Source: Mucilaginibacter rubeus (GTDB taxonomy: Bacteria > Bacteroidota > Bacteroidia > Sphingobacteriales > Sphingobacteriaceae). From it: a stretch of 64,000 nt of DNA. The notes beneath the pieces are model-generated. The model saw nothing but the letters and a program-made list of their open reading frames with translations, made no database searches and was not told the DNA's origin. The stretch lies in contig NZ_BMKD01000003.1 of NCBI RefSeq assembly GCF_014643835.1, forward strand, positions 310,001 through 374,000. The letters are read 5' to 3'. The translations under genes were made by a program, and so were the position numbers. This document shows positions 35,885 to 44,055 of this stretch, piece after piece (position 1 is the stretch's first letter; the number at the start of each line of letters is the position of its first letter).

Positions 35885-36580
35885 TTATTTGTGCCAGTAT
35901 TTGATAAAATCGGTATAGTTTGTACCTACAGGAAGCTCCACATCGGTTAGTTTTACCTTGCGGTTGTGGATAGACCTGATCTGATCACGCGCTACCACGA
36001 AGCTGCGGTGAATACGAATAAACTTTGACGCAGGCAGCTTTTCAATTGCACTTTTCAATGGCATCAGTGTTAGTATGGGTTTGGCTACACCCAATATATG
36101 GATCTTGATGTAATCCTGCATGCTTTCAATATATTCAATGTCTTTGATATTGATCTTGATGAGCCTGTATTCTGAATGCACATACAGAAAGTCGCCTTCG
36201 TTTGTGGTATCGGCGTGCTTATACTGATAATAACCAATTGCTTTTTGAACTGCCGTGTCAAAGCGCAGGTTATTGATTGGTTTCAGCAGATAATCTACCG
36301 CTTCCAGTTCGTAACCTTCATATGCGTAATTTTTGTAGGCAGTGGTAAAAATGATCATTGGTTTATCAGTCAATGATTTTACCAGGTCGATACCGGTAAT
36401 ATCAGGCATGTTAATATCTATAAACAGCACATCTACCTTGTTCATTTTCAGGTATTCCCCGCCCGATATGGCATCCTCAAAAGTATTAACCAATGTTAGC
36501 GCGGGATATTCAGCTACATATTTTTCAATTATTTGAAGGGCCAGCGGCTCGTCATCAATAGCTACACATTTTAATTGCAT
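35885..36580 (-). CDS. LytTR-family response regulator
   Basis: 231 residues from the ATG at 36580 (MQLKCVAIDDEPLAL). The receiver domain has Asp55 in LFIDINMPDITG and the conserved Lys in YLLKPI. The C-terminal LytTR DNA-binding domain includes FLYVHSEYRLIKI, IEYIESMQDYIKIH and FIRIHRSFVVARDQI. It is ten bases behind the histidine kinase and forms a two-component pair with it. Target genes are not known. Confidence 0.92.
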   Translation of the reverse strand: MQLKCVAIDDEPLALQIIEKYVAEYPALTLVNTFEDAISGGEYLKMNKVDVLFIDINMPDITGIDLVKSLTDKPMIIFTTAYKNYAYEGYELEAVDYLLKPINNLRFDTAVQKAIGYYQYKHADTTNEGDFLYVHSEYRLIKINIKDIEYIESMQDYIKIHILGVAKPILTLMPLKSAIEKLPASKFIRIHRSFVVARDQIRSIHNRKVKLTDVELPVGTNYTDFIKYWHK

Positions 36581-36590
36581 TATAAACAGT

Positions 36591-37784
36591 TTAAGCGTTA
36601 ATCTCCAGTTCAACAATGAAATTGCCATCGGCTATGCTAATGTCAAGCCGGTGTTTGTTAGGATAAATATGTTGCAGGCGCTGGCGGTTATTGGCAATGC
36701 CAATCCCTTTCCGTTCGGTGGCAGGTCGTTTTTCGAAAATGGTATTTTTGCAGATGAACAGCATTTGGTTGCCGTTTACCCTTAAGCAGATATTAATAAC
36801 TGATGGCTGGTGTTTACTTACGCCATATTTAAAAACGTTTTCAATAAAGGTCATCAGTATCAGGGGCGGAATTTTTTGATTGTCAATCTTGCCCGAAACT
36901 TCAAAATCAAGCTTTGTTTTTTTGCCGAGTCGCAGGCGTTGCAGATCGATATAATCGTTGATACAATCAACTTCATTTTGCAGTAAAACAAAATCCTCCG
37001 TTACCTCATCGGTTACATAGCGCATGATGTTAGAGAGTTTCATGATGCTCTCGGAAGTATGCTCGCTATTGGTAACCGATAAGGCATAAATATTATTCAG
37101 CGTATTGAATAAAAAATGAGGATTGATCTGGGCTTTAAGAAAAGAGAGTTCGGCATGAGCTTTTTCGGCCTCGGCACGGGTAACCATCTGCTCGGTAAGC
37201 TGCCATTTTTGAACCGTGGCAATGGCAACGCTCAGTCCCATTACAATGATAAAAATAAATAAGCCTACCATATCAATATTACCGGATTGATGAATAAAAA
37301 TAATGCGGTTGGTGGGTTTAAGGCTGGGGTCCTGCATCCGCAGATCTTCGTGCGGCAACGGGCCAAAAGGCATGTTTTGCTGATTAGGTGCTGAGCTGTC
37401 AATGCCCGTAAGCGTAATTTGCGGCCCTATAGGCTGTGGATTAGGGGCTGTTGTTGCTACAGGTTTATTCCCTTTAACAAGGTTGTGAAGGAGCAGGTTA
37501 TCAAAAGGCTGCAAAAAGTAAACAAAGCCTGAAAGTAATAGCACAATAAGCCCATACCAGACATATCTTTTACGGAACACGAACTTTGGCACCAGATACC
37601 AGGCGTTCAGGTAAAACATAAATATATAGGTGAGACAAAACAGCCAGTAGTAAGGCGAAAACAGGACGGTATAGGTGCCGGCACTGCTTTGCTGTGTGCG
37701 GTTCATGAATAATAGCGGGAACCCTAAAAACACAAGCCAGCCTGCAGCATGAATGAAAAAAGTGGTTGCTTTTGAGCGGATCAT
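36591..37784 (-). CDS. LytS-type (His_kinase family) sensor histidine kinase
   Basis: 397 residues. Four membrane segments (about residues 10-30, 40-65, 75-95 and 175-195) flank a Pro/Gln-rich periplasmic loop. The phospho-accepting His is in KAQINPHFLFNTLNNIYAL, and the HATPase region has ENVFKYGVSKH and GIGIANNRQRL. It is the kinase partner of the LytTR regulator. An unusual leader with two hairpins and a promoter lies upstream (37854-37969). The signal sensed is unknown. Confidence 0.92.
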   Translation of the reverse strand: MIRSKATTFFIHAAGWLVFLGFPLLFMNRTQQSSAGTYTVLFSPYYWLFCLTYIFMFYLNAWYLVPKFVFRKRYVWYGLIVLLLSGFVYFLQPFDNLLLHNLVKGNKPVATTAPNPQPIGPQITLTGIDSSAPNQQNMPFGPLPHEDLRMQDPSLKPTNRIIFIHQSGNIDMVGLFIFIIVMGLSVAIATVQKWQLTEQMVTRAEAEKAHAELSFLKAQINPHFLFNTLNNIYALSVTNSEHTSESIMKLSNIMRYVTDEVTEDFVLLQNEVDCINDYIDLQRLRLGKKTKLDFEVSGKIDNQKIPPLILMTFIENVFKYGVSKHQPSVINICLRVNGNQMLFICKNTIFEKRPATERKGIGIANNRQRLQHIYPNKHRLDISIADGNFIVELEINA

Positions 37785-37853
37785 TTTATTTTAAGATTCT
37801 TTTATTCATCAATGCCGGAGCTACTGGCTGGCACATATTTTAGCATCGAATTT

Positions 37854-37932
37854 AAAAAAAGCACCTGTACATTGCACAGGTGCTTCATCTTATACGAAAA
37901 AAACTATAATTCAGTGTCCCTGCTTCTGAATT
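37854..37932 (-). ncRNA. Candidate small RNA or attenuator leader upstream of the LytS operon
   Basis: Read on minus: a 10-bp AT-rich hairpin (arms 37926-37935 and 37905-37914) followed by a T7 run, then a 9-bp hairpin (arms 37876-37884 and 37860-37868) followed by a T7 run. A promoter-like pair lies just upstream at 37939-37969. This would make a short transcript of about 80 bases that ends before the kinase gene, unless it reads through. No coding frame fits. It is either a free sRNA or a termination-controlled leader. Confidence 0.35.
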
Positions 37933-37938
37933 ATAAAT

Positions 37939-37969
37939 CAAAGGTGAAGATGAGCGGGGGTTTTAACAA
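37939..37969 (-). promoter_or_regulatory. Promoter driving the hairpin leader before lytS-like
   Basis: On minus, TTG (37967-37969) is 20 bases from CACCTTTG (37939-37946), which matches TAnnTTTG except for the first base. The spacing is standard for Bacteroidota promoters. Confidence 0.5.
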
Positions 37970-38068
37970 CCATGTGTCGGTGAATTGGGAAATTGTATAG
38001 ATGAACGGGGTAGCGGCGTGTTTTACCTAAAAATAGGGATGAGTGGATTATATAAGAAAGCCCCCTTG

Positions 38069-38092
38069 CACTCGCTGTTTGGGGGCTATCAC
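38069..38092 (-). terminator. Minus-oriented GC hairpin
   Basis: AGCCCCC and GGGGGCT arms with a 14-base loop; on the minus strand a short T-rich run (TTTCTT) follows. No minus-strand gene is upstream of it, so its role is unclear. Confidence 0.4.
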
Positions 38093-38266
38093 CTAAACCT
38101 TATCACTGATCAAATTATTATTTGATGGTGTAAAGGTAGCCCTGAGGTTTTAATCTGAAATTTTGTACCGACGAACAAGGTAATTGAATGGATGGAGGGG
38201 GAGTTTTGGATATTTTATGAATTTAATTCAGCGTTTTTATTAACATTGATTATAATCCAACAAATT

Positions 38267-38950
38267 ATGAAGCTACTTCTTACATCTGCCGGAATCAGCA
38301 ATATGAGTATTCAAAATGCTTTGATAGAGCTGTTGGGCAAACCGTTTGCCGAAGCGAACGCCCTTTTTATCCCTACCGCGATATACGCTATACCCAACGG
38401 TGGCGACATAGTACGAAGGGTTATTTGCGGGTCCTTAGGTGATCCCTTTTGCCAATTGGGTTGGAAGTCGCTGGGCTTATTGGAACTTACCGCCTTACCC
38501 AGTATCAAAAAAGAGTTATGGGTTGATATGCTCCGGGAAACCGATGCTTTACTGGTAGGTGGTGGAGACTGCCAGTACCTGACCTATTGGATGCAGCAAT
38601 CCGGGCTGGCGGATCTGCTGCCCTCGCTTTTACAAAAGATGGTATATGTTGGCCTGAGTGCCGGTAGTATGATCATGACCCGCTTTGGTACTACCTATGG
38701 CAACCATATGCTGCCGGCTGATAGTGATAAGTCATTAAGTTTTGTTGACTTTGCTATCCACCCGCATTTGGATCATGAGTGGTTCCCGAACAATTCCCTG
38801 GCCAATATTGAGAAACTGGCTGCTTCCATACCAGTACAATCATACGCTATTGACGATCAAACCGCGATTAAAGTGATTGACGGAGCCGTCGAGGTTATTT
38901 CTGAGGGGCATTGGAAATTATTTACTCCTGAGATTATGGCAGGCCGCTAA
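38267..38950 (+). CDS. Peptidase E (S51) family protein
   Basis: 227 residues from the ATG at 38267 (MKLLLTSAG), which is the natural family start; the upstream in-frame extension to 38192 is AT-rich. The catalytic Ser is in GLSAGSM, the S51 nucleophile elbow; ALLVGGGDCQYLTYWM is the usual preceding segment, and FAIHPHLDHEWF provides the His. Peptidase E is an alpha-aspartyl dipeptidase of the cytoplasm. It ends seven bases from the convergent gene. Confidence 0.88.
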   Translation: MKLLLTSAGISNMSIQNALIELLGKPFAEANALFIPTAIYAIPNGGDIVRRVICGSLGDPFCQLGWKSLGLLELTALPSIKKELWVDMLRETDALLVGGGDCQYLTYWMQQSGLADLLPSLLQKMVYVGLSAGSMIMTRFGTTYGNHMLPADSDKSLSFVDFAIHPHLDHEWFPNNSLANIEKLAASIPVQSYAIDDQTAIKVIDGAVEVISEGHWKLFTPEIMAGR

Positions 38951-38957
38951 AGGATAT

Positions 38958-39587
38958 TCAAAGCCCCGTTTGAGGTACATACCCTGCACTGAACATGTTC
39001 ACAATTGACCGGGGAGTTAGTACTGTGATTATATCCACATTGGGGAGCCTTATTCCTTTTTGGTATCCGGCAGGGCTCCATAAATACAACAGGTTATCTT
39101 TGAGTAAATGTGATTTGTCATCATAAATTACAAATGTGCCGTTAGGCAGGGCTTTTAGTTTTTCTTGATAGGTAACTTTTGACTTATCAGCTGTAATGCG
39201 CTCTGCCTGCAAAATGTCATCTATTTTGGCTACCGGTGTTTTCATGTCAAAACCGTATTGAGGGTTGCCTTTTAGCCAAAACTCTTTAAATCGCTGATGA
39301 TCCTTATACCTGCATTGAAAACAAGGCCGGTGCCCTGCTGAAAATGCCGTGGCTTCATCAAGGAAGAAGAGTTCAGTCCAGCGGTCGGACTGCATGATTT
39401 CCCGGTGTCGGCCCCTGAACTCCAAAGCGCAGGTTATCCAGGCTTTAATTTTAAAAGCGCGCACAATTTCCTTGTCTTCATTATGGATTACGCCCCGGTT
39501 ACCGAGCCAGGAACCTCGCGCTGTCGTTTTAATAAGTTGTCCAAATGGATTTACGCGGTTCTGCAGCATGTTATACGTTGTTTTCAA
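38958..39587 (-). CDS. Conserved hypothetical protein with an Ada-metal-domain-like Cys motif
   Basis: 209 residues; the start may be 39587 or the in-frame ATG at 39569. Residues 53, 89 and 92 are Cys (WITCALEF, AGHRPCFQCR), and ELFFLDEATAFSAGHRPC strongly resembles the second half of the Ada methylphosphotriester zinc domain (consensus AGFRPCxRC). I recognise the protein as a widespread conserved hypothetical family but know no function. It is 29 bases downstream of the 2OG-Fe(II) oxygenase and is probably in the same transcript, which suggests a DNA-alkylation-damage role; that is inference. Confidence 0.75.
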   Translation of the reverse strand: MKTTYNMLQNRVNPFGQLIKTTARGSWLGNRGVIHNEDKEIVRAFKIKAWITCALEFRGRHREIMQSDRWTELFFLDEATAFSAGHRPCFQCRYKDHQRFKEFWLKGNPQYGFDMKTPVAKIDDILQAERITADKSKVTYQEKLKALPNGTFVIYDDKSHLLKDNLLYLWSPAGYQKGIRLPNVDIITVLTPRSIVNMFSAGYVPQTGL

Positions 39588-39616
39588 TGGTGAGGATCAA
39601 AGTCACATCAATCAGT

Positions 39617-40336
39617 TTAAGACAGCGCGTCATGAAATATAATGCCCAGGCTATGGCGCTTACCGCTGTGAACCGGGCTTACACCATGCTTCATATTTAC
39701 CCTGTAATAACCTTTGCTGCCTTTTACCGGCCTAAAGTTAGTGGTCAATAAAACCATATCACCCATGTCAGGAGTAAGTACATTAACTTTTGATTGCGCC
39801 CGCGGAATTTGCTCGGTGATTACAAATTCGCCGCCTGTATAGTCTCTGTTGTGCTGATCGAGCATGAAAACCATTTGGACGGGGAAATATACTTCACCGT
39901 AAAGGTCCTGGTGCAGGGTGTTAAATCCGCCTTCTGTGTATTGCAATATCAGGGCTGTGGGTTTGGTTTGCCCGGCTTCATGGCTTAACTGTTTCATTTC
40001 TTCATGGGTGCCAGGGAATCGTTTGTCAATACCAAGCTCTTTCATCCATTTATTGGCGACAGGTACGATGTACGGATAAACGCTCTCCCTTAAATCGGTT
40101 ATAATAGCAGGCAGCGGGTAATTATAATATTTGTATTCGCCATATCCAAATCTGTAGCGCTCCATGCTGACGGTTTTGCGGTAAGCATCTGCGTCATAAT
40201 CGCTGATTAATGTATCGCAGTAGCGTTCACCTAAAACCTGTTTAACAATTGCAAAACCGTTGTCATGTAATGTTTTATTAATTTGATCCCAATCAAGATT
40301 TTTGATACGATCTTTAAGTGTTTGTTCCGGTGTCAT
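39617..40336 (-). CDS. 2OG-Fe(II) oxygenase, alkylation-damage type (Oxygenase-NA-like)
   Basis: 239 residues from the ATG at 40336 (MTPEQTLKD). The double-stranded beta-helix ligands are visible: the HxD pair in LHQDLYGE and the distal His in MKHGVSPVHSG, with Arg in GKRHSLG likely binding 2-oxoglutarate. The chain resembles the PF09859-type oxygenases that are implicated in oxidative demethylation of DNA. It is preceded by a promoter whose -33 box sits at the end of an 18-bp operator-like repeat shared with the Ada-like gene. It runs with the 209-residue protein as an operon. Confidence 0.82.
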   Translation of the reverse strand: MTPEQTLKDRIKNLDWDQINKTLHDNGFAIVKQVLGERYCDTLISDYDADAYRKTVSMERYRFGYGEYKYYNYPLPAIITDLRESVYPYIVPVANKWMKELGIDKRFPGTHEEMKQLSHEAGQTKPTALILQYTEGGFNTLHQDLYGEVYFPVQMVFMLDQHNRDYTGGEFVITEQIPRAQSKVNVLTPDMGDMVLLTTNFRPVKGSKGYYRVNMKHGVSPVHSGKRHSLGIIFHDALS

Positions 40337-40357
40337 TTTTGTTATTTTGAATAGGAC

Positions 40358-40388
40358 CAAAACTATCGTTAGGCAGATTGGCGGGCAA
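40358..40388 (-). promoter_or_regulatory. Promoter of the 2OG oxygenase operon
   Basis: Minus strand: TTG (40386-40388), 20 bases, TAGTTTTG (40358-40365), an exact TAnnTTTG. The TTG is the outward end of the left arm of the 18-bp inverted repeat. The gene ATG follows 21 bases on. Confidence 0.65.
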
Positions 40389-40825
40389 TCCGATTCTTGC
40401 GGAATTTATACTGTCGGTTTCATTGAAGAGAAATTATTAAATACATATCATGGAGATTAAACTTAAACGGGTTTACGAACCTTATGCCGAGGCAGATGGC
40501 GTTAGAGTTTTGGTGGACCGCCTTTGGCCGCGGGGGATAAAAAAGGAAGACCAACGGATTGACAAGTGGTTTAAAGGTGTAGCACCATCTAACGAGCTAA
40601 GAAAATGGTATAACCATGATCCTGAAAAATTTGAAGCCTTTAACCAAAAATACCGCGCCGAAATTGAGGGTGCAAAGGTTTTGGATGAATTGGTAGATTA
40701 TATCAGGCAGCATAAAACAGTGACGCTGGTGTTTTCTTCAAAAGAGCCGAAATTAAATAATGCGGTAGTTTTAAGCAAGATAATCGAAGAGCATATCGCC
40801 TGAAAACTCCGCAAGAATCGGATTG
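40386..40825. repeat. 18-bp perfect inverted repeat flanking the DUF488 gene; likely operator pair
   Basis: Left arm 40386-40403 (CAATCCGATTCTTGCGGA) and right arm 40808-40825 are perfect reverse complements, 404 bases apart. The outward end of each arm supplies the TTG -33 box of an outward promoter with 20-base spacing and an exact -7 box. This points to a shared activator site rather than transposon ends. The AraC domain of the Ada-like protein is the obvious candidate to bind it. Confidence 0.8.
40450..40803 (+). CDS. DUF488-family protein
   Basis: 117 residues with the DUF488 hallmarks VLVDRLWPRGIKKED and APSNELRKWYNHDPEKF. Function is unknown; family members are small and cytoplasmic and often lie near stress or redox genes. 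It sits between the two operator copies, in the same direction as the Ada-like gene, and may have its own promoter. Whether it belongs to the alkylation regulon is open. Confidence 0.85.
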   Translation: MEIKLKRVYEPYAEADGVRVLVDRLWPRGIKKEDQRIDKWFKGVAPSNELRKWYNHDPEKFEAFNQKYRAEIEGAKVLDELVDYIRQHKTVTLVFSSKEPKLNNAVVLSKIIEEHIA

Positions 40826-40853
40826 TTGAGCATGGGCGAGGCCGGTACCTTTG
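40823..40853 (+). promoter_or_regulatory. Promoter of the Ada-like gene
   Basis: TTG (40823-40825), 20 bases, TACCTTTG (40846-40853), an exact TAnnTTTG. The TTG is the outward end of the right arm of the 18-bp inverted repeat. The ATG follows at 40903. Confidence 0.65.
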
Positions 40854-40902
40854 TGTTATAAATACTAAAAAACACAATTGAATTATTTAAATATAAGGCT
40901 TT

Positions 40903-41754
40903 ATGAAAACTCAACAAGAGATAGATTATACCCGCATAGCCGATGCGATTGGCTTTTTCAGGGAGAATTTTAAGGCACAGCCTAAACTGGATGAAGTTGC
41001 GGAACATGTTAATTTAAGTCCCTTCCATTTTCAGCGGATGTTTAAGGATTGGGCGGGGGTAACGCCTAAGCAGTTTCTGCAATATTTAAGTGTAGAACAT
41101 GCCAAGGAAATATTAAAGCAGGACAACACCAATGTTTTTAATACCGCGCTGGAGACAGGGCTTTCGGGAGGTGGCAGACTGCATGACCTGTTCATTAAGG
41201 TAGAAGGTATGACCCCTGGCGAATACCGCAACGGCGGGGCTATGCTGCAGATCAATTATTCATTTGCCGATACGCCTTTTGGTAAGGTGATCGTGGCATC
41301 AACGGGCAAAGGTATCTGCCATATGGCTTTTGTTGATGATGGGGAAGAGAAAGCTTTGGAGCAGTTGAAAATAAGTTTCCCAAACGCCGGATACAACCAG
41401 TTAGTTGACAGAATCCAGCAAAATGCCTTGTTTATTTTCACACAGGACTGGAGCCGTTTGGACGAGATCAAGCTGCATTTAAAAGGAACCGATTTCCAGA
41501 TCAAGGTGTGGGAGACGTTATTGAAAGTACCTCCCGGCGGATTAACCACTTATGCCTCACTTGCCAAAAAAGCAGGCAGCGAAAATGCTTACCGAGCAGT
41601 CGGCTCAGCGGTAGGTAGTAACCCCGTAGCGTTCCTGATCCCTTGCCACCGGGTAATAAAATCAACCGGCGAAATAGGTCAGTATCATTGGGGCAGTACC
41701 CGTAAAAACGCAATAATAGGCTGGGAAGCAGCGCTAAAGGAGCGGGTTGAATAA
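40903..41754 (+). CDS. AraC-type regulator fused to O6-methylguanine-DNA methyltransferase (Ada-like)
   Basis: 283 residues. Residues about 8-105 are an AraC DNA-binding domain (LDEVAEHVNLSPFHFQRMFKD). Residues about 120-280 are the methyltransferase, with the acceptor Cys248 in FLIPCHRVI and the GGLTTYASLAKKAGSENAYR wing (split as TTYASLAKKAG and YRAVGSAVGSNP). The N-terminal zinc domain of E. coli Ada is missing, so phosphotriester sensing must be absent or supplied by another protein. The repair protein would thus regulate and repair alkylated DNA. Divergent operator partners are described at 40386-40825. Confidence 0.9.
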   Translation: MKTQQEIDYTRIADAIGFFRENFKAQPKLDEVAEHVNLSPFHFQRMFKDWAGVTPKQFLQYLSVEHAKEILKQDNTNVFNTALETGLSGGGRLHDLFIKVEGMTPGEYRNGGAMLQINYSFADTPFGKVIVASTGKGICHMAFVDDGEEKALEQLKISFPNAGYNQLVDRIQQNALFIFTQDWSRLDEIKLHLKGTDFQIKVWETLLKVPPGGLTTYASLAKKAGSENAYRAVGSAVGSNPVAFLIPCHRVIKSTGEIGQYHWGSTRKNAIIGWEAALKERVE

Positions 41755-42048
41755 GGTTTGTGAGCAAAGGGGATATGTAATTCCCTTCAAGCGTCCGCGC
41801 TTACATAGCAACGCTAAAGTAAGCGTGGACGTAAACATAAAAATGAGTATGTCCGGTTTTACAGATCGCTGGAACAACACATCAGTGTGGAGTAAAGTGC
41901 CGGGCTCATCAAAAACTGTGTCGGCAATTACCGCATCCCCGAACCTGTTCGCCAGGTGAACCAGCAGGCGAACAAAATAGAATTGCCTGCGAGGAAAATT
42001 TTAAGCCACAACCTGCGTTATTTTAGCTCACCTGTCATGATTAGCTGA
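41755..42048. other. Spacer with a 13-bp hairpin, no gene
   Basis: About 290 bases. A hairpin with arms 41792-41804 and 41819-41831 (12 of 13 pairs) lies just after the Ada-like stop and may terminate it, though no T tract follows. A 70-codon frame here is judged spurious. Confidence 0.5.
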
Positions 42049-42372
42049 ATGCGTAACACCATAAAAATCACCTGGTATTTTTATAAGTCGATGTTGTTAT
42101 GGTGCATGACCATCAACATGATCTGCATCTACTATTTGTTTCGCGGAGAGGTTAATATTGTAGAATCATACATTTTTAAAATAATGAGTTATGGTTTAAT
42201 CATCGGCTTCCGGTATTATAATTACAACTCAACTAAAACCTTCTTCTACTTCCGTAATGCAGGTTACGGGATCGACAGGTTATACCTGTACGCCCTTACG
42301 TGCGATGCCCTGGCCTACGGAATACTGTTATCGCTCTTAAAACTGGTAAAATATTGGGTCAGTATATTTTAA
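42049..42372 (+). CDS. Small hypothetical membrane protein of an ABC module
   Basis: 107 residues with three likely membrane segments (about 10-30, 38-60 and 82-104). No family is recognised. It lies directly before, and overlaps, an ABC ATPase gene, so it is a plausible reduced membrane partner of that ATPase. Confidence 0.6.
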   Translation: MRNTIKITWYFYKSMLLWCMTINMICIYYLFRGEVNIVESYIFKIMSYGLIIGFRYYNYNSTKTFFYFRNAGYGIDRLYLYALTCDALAYGILLSLLKLVKYWVSIF

Positions 42373-43019
42373 AAACCGACAGCGTTCACCTCGAGTTTGA
42401 TGGACGCAAGATTTTACAAGATATTTATCTCGATTGCCGCCAGGGTGAGGTGGTAGGTTTGCTTGGCCGCAACGGTTGTGGCAAGTCATCGCTGCTGCGG
42501 GTTATTTTCGGTAGCCTAAAGCCAACTTACAAGCACGTCAGCATCGACGATAAACACATTTATAAAGGTTATGACGATGGTCGGGTAGCTTATTTGCCCC
42601 AGCACAATTATCTGCCGCAAAATATAAAGATCCAAAGCCTTGCTGGTACCATTATCGATCCTCAATTTACTGATGAATTTACCTCATTGTCAATTTACCA
42701 GGATCATCATCACAAAAAGCCCGGCCAGCTATCCGGCGGAGAACTCAGGCAATTGGAAACCCTGATGTGTATTTACAGCCGGGCAGATTTTATATTGCTC
42801 GATGAGCCATTTACTCATGTTTCGCCGGTGCAGGCGGAAATGTTTAAGGGTATCATTCGTAAATGCGCTAAGGTAAAAGGTATCATTGTTACCGATCATC
42901 AGTATTATAATATCCTTGACGTGGCCGATAGAATAGTACTAATTACCGACGGGAGCACCAAAGCCATCAACAACCCTGATGATCTGATCAGGTACCGGTA
43001 CATCAGTCACATTATTTAA
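42300..43019 (+). CDS. ABC-transporter ATP-binding protein
   Basis: Up to 239 residues; the ATG at 42300 and an in-frame TTG at 42354 are both possible starts, and either overlaps the preceding gene. Walker A is GLLGRNGCGKSSLL, the ABC signature is GQLSGGELRQLE, and Walker B is FILLDEPF; the switch His is in IVTDHQYY. No typical permease gene is near, only the small membrane protein upstream. Substrate is unknown. Confidence 0.85.
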   Translation: MRCPGLRNTVIALKTGKILGQYILKTDSVHLEFDGRKILQDIYLDCRQGEVVGLLGRNGCGKSSLLRVIFGSLKPTYKHVSIDDKHIYKGYDDGRVAYLPQHNYLPQNIKIQSLAGTIIDPQFTDEFTSLSIYQDHHHKKPGQLSGGELRQLETLMCIYSRADFILLDEPFTHVSPVQAEMFKGIIRKCAKVKGIIVTDHQYYNILDVADRIVLITDGSTKAINNPDDLIRYRYISHII

Positions 43020-43080
43020 TTGTTAGACTGTGTAACTTAAGGCATAAAATGAGGGTCTATTAGGTATAGTATTTAATACG

Positions 43081-44055
43081 ATGCCTAAGGTTTATCTGTT
43101 GATCTTTTTTTTAGTTTTCTGTTGCTTCAGTGCGGCGGGCAGCGAGAAAGTGACTATCAATGGCATCACCTTTAAAAATGCAAAGCCCGATCCTGATCCA
43201 TCGCCCACCGGTGATTTTAAAACTTTAGTCATTCCGATAAAAAGGGCTGGGAACCTAATTCTTATTGAAGCTCAGATCGATACCCTTGAAGGTAATTTTG
43301 TGCTGGATACCGGCGCGCCGTACCTGGTTTTAAATGAAACCTATTTTAGGGATCTGCCACACGTAGCTGAGCAGGAATCTGCAGGAATCAACGGGGTTGC
43401 CGGCAGCTCTTTTACTACTTATATCCGTAATTTTAACATCCTTGACCTACATTATCCAAGGCTCAGGGCCGATGTTACCGATCTGTCTTCTATCGAAAAC
43501 AGCAAAGGGATCAAAATATTGGGATTGCTGGGTACCCGGTTATTTTCAGATTTTGCCATTACAATCGATCTGTTCCGTAATACACTATATATTCAAAAGC
43601 TTGACGAAAACGGCAATATCCCTCCGGCTGAGAAAGTATTTCATGACCGGTTTATGGTAAGCCCTTTCCGCATACTTAATGATGTTATTTTAATGAAGGG
43701 TACTGTTAACGATAATTCGCTTTGGTTCGCTTTTGACAGCGCCGCAGAAACCAGCTTGCTCGATTACAGGAGATCAAAAAAGCTAATGCCCGATATGGAG
43801 GTAGTTAGCCGCTCAAAAATTATGGGGATTGGCGGTACTTCTATCGAGGTGATCTATACCCGTTTTGATAACCTGGTTGTGGGCGACCGCAAGTATATGA
43901 AAAACCGGATCCTGATCACCAATCTCGAAAAAATGGGGAACGCTTATGGTTACACAATAGATGGTGTATTGGGTTACGATTTCTTTGTAAGGGGCATATT
44001 CACTATCAACTTTGTTAAAAAAGAATTTGAAATGTACATTTACAATAATCAGTAA
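43081..44055 (+). CDS. Retropepsin-like aspartyl protease, exported
   Basis: 324 residues; signal peptide ends near AAGSE. Two aspartate motifs are present: FVLDTGAPYLV (about residues 75-85) and WFAFDSAAETSLLD (about 217-230). They match the two half-sites of the single-chain retropepsin-like proteases of bacteria. The second motif is DSA rather than DTG. The next gene starts within its stop codon (TAATG), so the two are translationally coupled. Periplasmic proteolysis is likely; the target may be the coupled downstream protein. Confidence 0.78.
   Translation: MPKVYLLIFFLVFCCFSAAGSEKVTINGITFKNAKPDPDPSPTGDFKTLVIPIKRAGNLILIEAQIDTLEGNFVLDTGAPYLVLNETYFRDLPHVAEQESAGINGVAGSSFTTYIRNFNILDLHYPRLRADVTDLSSIENSKGIKILGLLGTRLFSDFAITIDLFRNTLYIQKLDENGNIPPAEKVFHDRFMVSPFRILNDVILMKGTVNDNSLWFAFDSAAETSLLDYRRSKKLMPDMEVVSRSKIMGIGGTSIEVIYTRFDNLVVGDRKYMKNRILITNLEKMGNAYGYTIDGVLGYDFFVRGIFTINFVKKEFEMYIYNNQ

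Larger units (their letters stand above)
37785..38266. other. 480-bp regulatory spacer between lytS-like and peptidase E
   Basis: Holds the minus-strand promoter and hairpins listed separately and a further hairpin with arms AGCCCCC/GGGGGCT near 38070-38090. The protein frame extended from 38192 to the peptidase start is AT-rich and is not counted as coding. Confidence 0.5.

Noticed and set aside
40386-40825. 18-bp inverted repeats as ends of a small transposon carrying DUF488
   Set aside because: No transposase and no target duplication; the outer ends double as promoter -33 boxes with matching spacing, which explains them better as operators.
41747-41959. 70-codon frame after the Ada-like gene
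   Set aside because: It overlaps a hairpin, has atypical composition and no family signature.
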